Shown here: piece by piece, positions 5,075 to 11,490 of the stretch
Layout of the letters: each line of letters opens with the position of its first letter
How positions within the stretch are numbered: position 1 is the stretch's first letter
From: Parcubacteria group bacterium RIFCSPHIGHO2_01_FULL_47_10b
Lineage (GTDB): Bacteria; Patescibacteriota; Minisyncoccia; 2-01-FULL-47-10
NCBI GenBank assembly: GCA_001824325.1
Contig: MHXC01000063.1
Location: 4,381 to 16,560 of the forward strand
Direction: 5' to 3'
DNA length: 12,180 nt
The notes under the pieces: model-generated
What the model saw: the letters and a program-made list of their open reading frames with translations, nothing else
What the model was told of the DNA's origin: nothing
Database searches by the model: none
Translations under genes and position numbers: made by a program

Positions 5075-7860
5075 AGCGCATTAGTTTAATCGTATTGTTT
5101 GCCGGGATTTTGACCGCGTCCGCCGCATTCGCCCAGACCAATACGCCACCTAACGTGGAACTAACGTGTAGCCCCGGCAACTGCGCGGCTTCTCTTTTCA
5201 TGGCGTTGCCCGATATGTCGGCATCAGTCGGTTTGATTCCACGGTCTGCTGAAATAGGAAGTGGCTTTGATGCCGAGAGTTGTAGACAAAATCAAACCTT
5301 TTCGTTCCAAAGCTTCAACTGCGACCTTGTGTGTAAGTGGGAGGGCTCCGTATTTACGAGTAGTGAAACCGTCTATAGTAAAGACAATTGTCGGGCTAAG
5401 AATAAATCCAATTTTCGGACCGACCAAACCGTTCGTTTTTATGTGAAAGACCCCCAAGGACTGGTAGCGTCCGACTCGGTGTTTGTTAATGTATCGCCCG
5501 ATATACCGACGTCAATTAAAAATATCGGCGGGTATCTCGCTCCCCAGTTTTATACGAGTTGGGTAGCGTTTCAGCAGGCTGTAGATCAAGTAAAATGTAA
5601 CGTGTCCTCCTGGCCCGCGTTGTGCACCGGAACTCCCACGGCACGCCAGGCAACATATAACGAAGATCGGCCGTCCCATTTGATATTTACTGAAGCCGCC
5701 ACCGCCCTGGAAGCCCAGCGATATATTGATTTCTACAATCTCACTCCAGATGTCATGATTGGCACCTATCCGCTATATGCTGGGGGTGTTGGTCCTGTCG
5801 CCGGGGGGGCTGGCGGGTACTCGATAACCATCACCTTAGTGAATGGTCAAATTCATTATCTTATGAACGCGCCCACTCCCGGTGCCCACGTTTTTTTCCG
5901 TATTCCCATTGAACCGTTTCTCCGTAATAATCCGCCGACTATAAATAGTTGCTCTTTGTCACCCACGAGCGGCAAGGCGCCCCTAACCGTTATAGCCGCG
6001 GTTTCAGCGACCGATCCCGAAGGCGACGCCATCTGGACCGCCTGGAATTTTGGCGATGCCTCTGGGTCGTATGTGGTCCCTGGTAAATTTACGACCTACA
6101 CCTACAAAACCGCCGGCACCTATACCGGACGAGTGTATGCTACGGACACGGGTAGCGGCCAGGTGTCGCCAATGTATGTGTGTCCGACGGTAACGGTCAC
6201 CAATTCAGCGTCAGTCGTACCGCCGATTACTCCTCCACCTCCCGTTACTACCCCGCCGCCCGGCATTACCCCACAACCGCCAAACACCAATAATCCGCCC
6301 GTAGCGCGACTTCAGTGTGAGACAAAAAGTATTTACCCGCAGAACGGCCAAGTGTGCAAAACAATTGCCAGGGGCTGGGCAGGCCTGATCACCGACGGAA
6401 CGTCTGACCCGGAACTTTGCTCCGCCGGCGTTGAAAACCCCGGGTGCAATTTGACCAGATGCCATTTCTCAAGCGTTCCCGGGGACAGTATAAATCGCAA
6501 CACCACCGGCAAAGAGAGCGCGGACAACTGCGACGGCGCCTCTATAGCAACAATCTACGCCCCGGACCAAGAGAAATTTACATTCTATGTTACGGATGAC
6601 CGCAGCCAAACGGCCTCCGCCTCGGTGTTGATTGATGTTATCAATCCTGTCTTGATTGCTGATTTTACCTGGAGTCCCGCAAGCCCCGTCATTGGCCAAG
6701 TAGTCACTTTTCAAGACCGGTCAACGCCGTCTGAAGACGCCACTATTGTCAGCCAAAGGTGGGATTTAAATGGCGCCGAAGAATCACCCGGCGACCGCTA
6801 TGAAAGCTCCGGAAGCAATCCCGCATTTGTGTACACCAAGCCGGGACAAATTACCGCGAATTTCGTGGTTACCGATAGTAATGGCATGGTAAAAACGAAA
6901 ACCAAGACAGTGACTATTGGCCAGTCGGCGCCTTTGGCCGGGATTCGTTGCGTTGATAATGAACAGTGTGAAGTGCATCAAGGCCAATTGGTGGTTGTGG
7001 ACGCGGGGTTGTCCACTGATGCCTATGACTGTACCGGTCTTTGGCCGAATTGTTCCGCGGCATTTCGTTGTTCATGGGGTGGCGCCGGCGCGTCATTTGG
7101 AACCAACTGCGCGGGTGGCGTCATTGACACGTCCGGTATCGTCGGTTCGTCGCGGCAATACCAATTAACCGTTACGAACAGTGGCGGACTAGCCCATACA
7201 GTCAGTAAAACAATCACGCTTTTGCCTGCTTTGGGAAATCCTGTTGCGCGCATCTCCTGCGTTCCGGGTAGCTGTACGCAGTTTCTCCGCGACTCGGCAA
7301 TCACCATGAGTGCCGCTGGTTCGACAGACCCGGACAATTGCGCGGGTGGATATCCCAATAGCCCGTGCGCGCTGACGTGTTTATGGTCGGGACAGGGCGT
7401 TACGTGGGATCCTAATAGTTGCGCCGGTGGAAATCTTCCGCTGATAATCAATAATTACCCCATAACGCTTGAAGTGGCCGACCCGCGAGGCGCCACCGAC
7501 GCCGTCTCCCTGACCGCTCGCGTGACACGAGACGTAACCGCTGATTTTTTGTGTTCTTCATCCGGCGCTCCCGGGTCATACGACGCTTGTGGAAATATGG
7601 CCGTAGATACGCAAACCGAACTATTTTTCAAAAATAATTCAACGCTAAGCGAGGGCGCGACCGGTTTTTCTCGCGTAGAGTGGAACTTTGACGATGGCAC
7701 GACCCTCTCAAATATTGAAAATCCGTCGCACCTCTTTGCCGGTTCGGGGGATGTTACGGTGACCTTATGGGTACAGGACACCAACGGGCGCTCCCACCAA
7801 GCCCAAAAAGCTCTGGAAGTTGAATTGCCCCTCCCGGTGTATAAAGAGGTTAAACCTTAA
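5071..7860 (+). CDS. Large secreted protein with four six-Cys modules and PKD domains
   Basis: A 929-aa exported protein and last gene of the operon, coupled by ATGA to the gene before. The signal peptide is classical (basic KR, hydrophobic 5-19, AAFA-QT cleavage near 21). Modules in order: six-Cys module 1 (about 26-142); an unrecognised region (about 143-287); a PKD domain with WNFGDAS (288-378); a Pro-rich linker (383-410); six-Cys module 2 (410-525); a PKD-like domain (528-617); six-Cys modules 3 (621-717) and 4 (724-818); and a final PKD domain with WNFDDGT (822-918). The six-Cys modules end in strands of the Y-x-x-x-V-x-D-x-x-G type, so they look like PKD/Ig folds stapled by disulfides. 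There is no C-terminal anchor. PKD domains usually mediate protein or carbohydrate contacts outside the cell. An adhesin or surface-layer role is inferred, and no enzyme domain was seen. Confidence 0.9.
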   Translation: MKRISLIVLFAGILTASAAFAQTNTPPNVELTCSPGNCAASLFMALPDMSASVGLIPRSAEIGSGFDAESCRQNQTFSFQSFNCDLVCKWEGSVFTSSETVYSKDNCRAKNKSNFRTDQTVRFYVKDPQGLVASDSVFVNVSPDIPTSIKNIGGYLAPQFYTSWVAFQQAVDQVKCNVSSWPALCTGTPTARQATYNEDRPSHLIFTEAATALEAQRYIDFYNLTPDVMIGTYPLYAGGVGPVAGGAGGYSITITLVNGQIHYLMNAPTPGAHVFFRIPIEPFLRNNPPTINSCSLSPTSGKAPLTVIAAVSATDPEGDAIWTAWNFGDASGSYVVPGKFTTYTYKTAGTYTGRVYATDTGSGQVSPMYVCPTVTVTNSASVVPPITPPPPVTTPPPGITPQPPNTNNPPVARLQCETKSIYPQNGQVCKTIARGWAGLITDGTSDPELCSAGVENPGCNLTRCHFSSVPGDSINRNTTGKESADNCDGASIATIYAPDQEKFTFYVTDDRSQTASASVLIDVINPVLIADFTWSPASPVIGQVVTFQDRSTPSEDATIVSQRWDLNGAEESPGDRYESSGSNPAFVYTKPGQITANFVVTDSNGMVKTKTKTVTIGQSAPLAGIRCVDNEQCEVHQGQLVVVDAGLSTDAYDCTGLWPNCSAAFRCSWGGAGASFGTNCAGGVIDTSGIVGSSRQYQLTVTNSGGLAHTVSKTITLLPALGNPVARISCVPGSCTQFLRDSAITMSAAGSTDPDNCAGGYPNSPCALTCLWSGQGVTWDPNSCAGGNLPLIINNYPITLEVADPRGATDAVSLTARVTRDVTADFLCSSSGAPGSYDACGNMAVDTQTELFFKNNSTLSEGATGFSRVEWNFDDGTTLSNIENPSHLFAGSGDVTVTLWVQDTNGRSHQAQKALEVELPLPVYKEVKP
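5803..5809 (+). repeat. G7 homopolymer tract in operon gene 4
   Basis: Seven G residues lie in Ala-Gly-Gly-Ala codons within the unrecognised region of the protein (around residue 246), so slippage would truncate or frameshift about three quarters of the product. Confidence 0.9.
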
Positions 7861-7869
7861 CATTCTCAT

Positions 7870-8637
7870 TTATTTGACACACACACGACAGGTCGAATAC
7901 ATTTCAGACCCACCACCCGTCACCCCACCAGCAGAATAGGTGTTTGGGGTATTAGAACTATTACCGTTTATTTCTTGCCTTATATAACCCACAATCTTCT
8001 TGGAGGAGGCGCAAACCTCTACGCTAAGACTGCCTACTGCGGCAAAACCGGGAATTGTCGATGGTGACTGCTTGTAGACCGTTGTTTCAACAAATGGTCC
8101 AAAACCAGCATACGCCTCTGTCCAGCCCGCTGGACATGCCGGCGAACCCTCGCCCACCGAACAAATGCTATCACTACAATAACCCCACGCGGTAAACATC
8201 GCGCCACTCCCTGCGCTGGCGGCAGATAATAAATCATTGGCGTTATAGCCATCTAAAAGATCGGCGTTGAGATTAGTTGAAATTTTTTCAGGGGTGGTAG
8301 GACTTGATCCGGTTCCGTCTTTGATAGAAGTTGCCCCCAGCTGGACATCACCATCCTGGATATTTAAATTTCCTGATAATTTACTGTCTGGTCCCCCGGG
8401 ATTGACGTAATAGCTGTTATCGTTCGTATCTAAAAGTCGCGCTACGCCAAGCTCCCCGATTTTGTATTGGGTATTTTCAGATACATTTACCGGTGTATGC
8501 ACATTATCCAATGGTGGGTTTGCCGTTGGAGACTCAAATCCAAATACCCCCATAATCGATGAGGTGAGAAAAAAAGCAACTAAAAAGACGCTTAAACCCA
8601 GGAGTATGGTGCGGGGTAATCTGTGGAGGTTGACCAT
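7870..8637 (-). CDS. Fibre-like exported surface protein of Patescibacteria type
   Basis: A 255-aa protein, last in the minus-strand cluster, starting 14 nt after the signal peptidase gene ends. A basic N-terminus precedes a hydrophobic segment (about 10-33). The mature part begins FESPTANPPLDNV-TPVNVS, a hallmark of a widespread Patescibacteria exported family (from memory, no search run). Next come a NSYYVNPGG segment and NADLLDGYNA (124-133), which resemble the shaft repeats of phage tail fibres. The C-terminal about 105 residues form a Cys-rich domain (Cys 154, 159, 168, 209, 250, 253) with CPAGWTEAY and a final CRVC. A trimeric fibre or pilus-associated tip is a reasonable guess. A TATAAT at 8656-8651 lacks a matching -35, so co-transcription with the upstream genes is more likely. 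The gene converges on the plus-strand operon with 9 bp between stops. Confidence 0.82.
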   Translation of the reverse strand: MVNLHRLPRTILLGLSVFLVAFFLTSSIMGVFGFESPTANPPLDNVHTPVNVSENTQYKIGELGVARLLDTNDNSYYVNPGGPDSKLSGNLNIQDGDVQLGATSIKDGTGSSPTTPEKISTNLNADLLDGYNANDLLSAASAGSGAMFTAWGYCSDSICSVGEGSPACPAGWTEAYAGFGPFVETTVYKQSPSTIPGFAAVGSLSVEVCASSKKIVGYIRQEINGNSSNTPNTYSAGGVTGGGSEMYSTCRVCVK

Positions 8638-8651
8638 AAAATAACTTACAA

Positions 8652-9311
8652 TTATATACTATCACGATTCGACGATTTTTCATTGTGGATAAGATCAGCT
8701 GCTACAATTACTCTTCCTATAAACTGTTCCCGACTTACATACCCATACGATCGAGAATCAAAGCTGTTTGGGCCATTGTTGCCTAATACAAGGTATTGTG
8801 ACGCGCCAAGGACCCCCTCATCGTATGGCCCGAGCCAAATCTGTCTAGTAGTAGGGGAAAACAGATATGGAGCGCCCTGTAGTGTGGTGAGAACGATGCC
8901 ATTAATCAACGCGTGATTATTTTGAAAAAGTAGTTTGTCGCCGGGTACGGCTACAATACGCTTGACATAGATTGTATCCGGAATCGCTCGAAAAGAAAAT
9001 GTCACGAGGTCGTCGCGTCGTGGTTCATTGCAGTCATAATAACCAATAAGGTGTACCACCTCCTCTTTATCCCCCACGTCGGGCTCTAGTGATTTACCGT
9101 CGATGCGTGCTTCATGTGTTTCATAGCATTGTGCAGCAGTAAGTACCGTGGATGAAATTGCCTGCGACGCAAATACGCTGCTACGAACACCATGTGTGTC
9201 GCCGCTATTTATTAGAACAAAAAGAATTACAACGGCGCCGAGACCATGTCCATACCATTGAAACAATCTGCCCATAACGTCTTGTTTGTAAATCATGTTA
9301 ATCTGCACCAT
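8652..9311 (-). CDS. lepB: Signal peptidase I (S26 family), divergent
   Basis: A 219-aa membrane serine protease that removes signal peptides from exported proteins on the outer face of the membrane. One N-terminal membrane helix is visible (about 22-35). Box B is G-K-S-L-E-P, with Ser74 as the likely nucleophile and Leu where SMxP normally has Met. Box D is YVKRIVAVPGD, with Lys117 as the general base. Box E is LGNNGPNSFDSRSYG (176-190), where NN replaces the usual DN. A GYYDC insertion (90-94) is typical of the short Patescibacteria form (from memory). Length is below that of E. coli LepB, which has extra domains. The ATG follows the previous gene's TAG directly (TAGATG), so translation is probably coupled. 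Internal Met 6 or 13 are possible starts. It sits among many genes with signal peptides and could serve them or only its neighbours. Confidence 0.9.
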   Translation of the reverse strand: MVQINMIYKQDVMGRLFQWYGHGLGAVVILFVLINSGDTHGVRSSVFASQAISSTVLTAAQCYETHEARIDGKSLEPDVGDKEEVVHLIGYYDCNEPRRDDLVTFSFRAIPDTIYVKRIVAVPGDKLLFQNNHALINGIVLTTLQGAPYLFSPTTRQIWLGPYDEGVLGASQYLVLGNNGPNSFDSRSYGYVSREQFIGRVIVAADLIHNEKSSNRDSI

Positions 9312-10205
9312 CTAATCTAAAACAATGCTCAACGCAGTAAACACTGTCTTATCGACTATGTTTTCATTCGCTGCCACCAGGATATTTCGCCCTTGCGTTA
9401 ATGCATCCATTGGGTTTGCCAATGGTTCCTTGTTTTCGTCAAAATATTTAGTGTGCTCGTTGCTATTCACAATATAAGTAGTGTCAGAGTTTGACTCCAG
9501 AACAACATATTCAGAGGGGGAAACGCTCTGAATCGACCCGAAGACATTAAACTTCAGTTCTACGGGAATACTCCGCAATACTTCACTCGCAGGTCTCCGG
9601 TCAACAAAATTTTCTTCCTGCTTTTCGGTAAGCACAACAGTACGAATGGTTGAAGCCGATGATGTCTGCGCGGAATCTAAGTTACGCGGCGAAATAACCA
9701 CGCGTGACGTATCCAAGGCATTACTATCAGAAGCACGTGGTTGCGATGGTTGTTGGGTTGGTTGTTGAGAAACGATTGAATTTTCGAGCGAGTATGGGGT
9801 TTCGAATGGAACATTCAACCCCAATAGCACGTGATCTCCGTCAACGAATTCACCCTGGCTTTGCGCGCCCCCTGGTTTAATAAAATACTTTGTTTCTCTG
9901 AGCGTCCTCAACGTAGCTGTTTCGCCAAATCGTTCACGTATTTGCCCGTCAGTTAAGCGAATTGTCAGGAGCTCTTCGGAATAATCAAGTACCTCGCCAG
10001 AGATCGAGTAAATGTCTTTGGGCAGTTCAGAAGTTACATCAATCGATGGGGGATCGAGGATTCCGGGCTGAATTTTAGTAACTTCAGCTTCATTGAGTGA
10101 ACGGCTTTGCCAGGAAATATTTAAATAAAAAATTCCTGCCGAAGCTATAAAAACTATAACAGTTGAAAGCGCAAACAGCGCGGTTCGTCGCAGAGAGTTT
10201 TTCAT
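9312..10205 (-). CDS. Single-pass membrane protein with two OB/DUF5666-like domains
   Basis: A 297-aa protein of unknown function. Residues 1-7 are basic and 9-30 form one membrane helix without a clear cleavage site, so the rest faces outward. Domain 1 (about 64-130) has the strand pattern ISGEVLDYSEELLTIRL and ends in a DGDHVLLGL strand. A Gln/Pro/Ser-rich linker with QQPTQQPSQP follows (about 142-185). Domain 2 (about 216-296) repeats the plan: FGSIQSVSPSEYVVLE, then a GRNILVAAN strand. The layout matches the plus-strand protein at 3285-3899, suggesting distant relatives or a shared adaptor role. It has its own promoter candidate and leads a three-gene cluster with signal peptidase I and the fibre-like protein. 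No catalytic motif was seen. Confidence 0.82.
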   Translation of the reverse strand: MKNSLRRTALFALSTVIVFIASAGIFYLNISWQSRSLNEAEVTKIQPGILDPPSIDVTSELPKDIYSISGEVLDYSEELLTIRLTDGQIRERFGETATLRTLRETKYFIKPGGAQSQGEFVDGDHVLLGLNVPFETPYSLENSIVSQQPTQQPSQPRASDSNALDTSRVVISPRNLDSAQTSSASTIRTVVLTEKQEENFVDRRPASEVLRSIPVELKFNVFGSIQSVSPSEYVVLESNSDTTYIVNSNEHTKYFDENKEPLANPMDALTQGRNILVAANENIVDKTVFTALSIVLD

Positions 10206-10216
10206 GCTATGAGGTT

Positions 10217-10245
10217 ATTATACGTAAAAACAACGCTATGGTAAA
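10217..10245 (-). promoter_or_regulatory. Promoter candidate for the membrane protein/signal peptidase cluster
   Basis: On the minus strand TTTACC (10245-10240) and a perfect TATAAT (10222-10217) are separated by 17 bp, in the 50-nt gap between the murE-like gene and the next gene. Transcription would begin near 10210, only about 5 nt before the ATG at 10205, implying an almost leaderless mRNA. Confidence 0.5.
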
Positions 10246-10255
10246 TAAGAAAAAC

Positions 10256-11473
10256 TCACGCGCGAAGCATCCTACGCGCTTCAACCCGATCATCCCAGTC
10301 AATTGGCCCATCGGCAGTCATGAGCTTTTGTTCCGACCCTTTGCCGGTAATAACAACGACGTCGCCTTTATATGCCTCGTGAATAGCTCTCGCAATGGCT
10401 TCGCGCCGATCGAGGATCGTAAGAACGTTATGCTTGTTTGAGGCGGCAACTTGTACTGCTCCGTTTTTCACCTCGTCGATAATTTTCTGCGGGTCTTCAG
10501 CGTATGGGTCTTCGTTCGTTATAATGCTCACATCACAATATTCAGCTGCAATTTTACCGAGCTCCGGTCGTCTCCACGCATCTCGCCCTCCGCCCGCAGA
10601 ACCCAATACACAGATCATCCGCGCTTTCGGATGTCGTGCTGCCACAGCGCCATAAAATTGCTTCAATGAATCGGGTGTATGCGCGTAATCCACGATCACA
10701 CTAAAATTTTGCCCCTCATTGATATACTCGCCACGCCCGGGAATGTTGGTCATCGAAGCCAGTGTTTGTAAACACTGGCTTCGGCTTATGCCCTCGCTCT
10801 CTGCCAGCGTCATTGCCGCCAGAGCGTTGTATTGATTGTATTCGCCCGGGAGATGGAGTTTCAACTTTGTACTAGAGTCTTTCAGCCTATAGGTAATCAA
10901 TCGTCGTTCGCCCCTCATTTTAAATGACTCTGCGTGCGGATCGTCGGCATTCACGATAATGGTGCCGCGACTGCCCCTGCGTGCAACTTCTTGAAATAGC
11001 CTTTGCTTTGCCGCTTTATAACGCTCGAATCCCCCATGCGCCTCTATGTGCTCCGGGGATAAATTCGTAAACAGCGCGGTCGAAGCGAACAGAAATCGAT
11101 GGCGAGACTGCATAATTCCCTCACTTGTGACTTCAGCGATAACGTGAGTGACTCCAGCGCTACGCGCGCGGCGTAAAAATGATTGTAAAGTCTTGCGTCC
11201 TGGCTGGGTCATCTTAAGGTCGTTTAACTTGCCTTTACCCTTGATCCGAAATTCTATCGTCGACAGTAGTGCTATAGGGATACCCACATCTTCAAAAATC
11301 CGCGTTGCCAGATATGCAGTCGAGGATTTACCCTTAGTTCCCGTAATGACTAGGACTTTCATGCCTCGGGCTGGAAAACCATAAAGCGCTGCCCACAACA
11401 ACTCAACCACCCAATAGTACACGAGGAACAACTGCCTTGGCATTATTTTTTTTAGTATGTGCTTCGCGCTCAT
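10256..11473 (-). CDS. murE: MurE-like Mur ligase (short Patescibacteria type)
   Basis: A 405-aa ATP-dependent amide ligase of the Mur family, most like MurE, which adds the third residue of the peptidoglycan stem peptide to UDP-MurNAc-L-Ala-D-Glu. The P-loop is TGTKGKSS (44-51; usual TGTNGKT/S). EVTSEGIMQSRH and FTNLSPEHIEAH are typical of the central domain. YKAAKQRLF carries the lysine (156) that is carbamylated in the family. IPGRGEY, DYAHTPDSL and VLGSAGGGRD mark the C-terminal domain. The amino-acid selectivity loop, DNPR in meso-DAP enzymes, reads NEDPYAEDP, so the added residue cannot be predicted. The usual roughly 90-residue N-terminal UDP-binding domain is absent. A hydrophobic stretch (about 15-34) stands in its place. 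It begins 17 nt after the FemAB-type gene, likely one operon. Amide ligases of other polymers (CapB/PgsB-like) are a less likely alternative. Confidence 0.88.
   Translation of the reverse strand: MSAKHILKKIMPRQLFLVYYWVVELLWAALYGFPARGMKVLVITGTKGKSSTAYLATRIFEDVGIPIALLSTIEFRIKGKGKLNDLKMTQPGRKTLQSFLRRARSAGVTHVIAEVTSEGIMQSRHRFLFASTALFTNLSPEHIEAHGGFERYKAAKQRLFQEVARRGSRGTIIVNADDPHAESFKMRGERRLITYRLKDSSTKLKLHLPGEYNQYNALAAMTLAESEGISRSQCLQTLASMTNIPGRGEYINEGQNFSVIVDYAHTPDSLKQFYGAVAARHPKARMICVLGSAGGGRDAWRRPELGKIAAEYCDVSIITNEDPYAEDPQKIIDEVKNGAVQVAASNKHNVLTILDRREAIARAIHEAYKGDVVVITGKGSEQKLMTADGPIDWDDRVEARRMLRA
10754..10783. repeat. Perfect 14-bp inverted repeat inside the murE-like gene
   Basis: CGAAGCCAGTGTTT (10754-10767) and AAACACTGGCTTCG (10770-10783) are exact reverse complements separated by 2 bp. 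It lies in the coding sequence just before the IPGRGEY motif. In RNA it could form a stem of about 12 bp with a short loop, and in DNA a cruciform or a dyad binding site. The protein sequence across it looks normal for the family. Confidence 0.95.
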
Positions 11474-11490
11474 GTCTAATCACGCTTCTA

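Noticed and set aside
7023..7451. Open frame of 142 codons on the minus strand inside the last operon gene, and a similar 186-codon frame at 11403-11963
   Set aside because: Both lie antisense or out of frame within well-supported genes, lack recognisable domains and have low-plausibility composition.
7847..7857. Palindrome AGGTTAAACCT at the end of the plus-strand operon as a terminator
   Set aside because: The stem would be only about 4-5 bp with a tiny loop and no T-run follows on either strand.
8639..8656. TATAAT at 8656-8651 as a separate promoter for the fibre-like gene
   Set aside because: No -35-like hexamer or extended -10 at suitable spacing; co-transcription with the signal peptidase gene is simpler.
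10250..10279. GCGCG/CGCGC hairpin followed by T5 at the end of the murE-like gene as an intrinsic terminator
   Set aside because: The stem is only 5 bp with a 10-nt loop inside the coding sequence, and the T-run is displaced by 5 nt.
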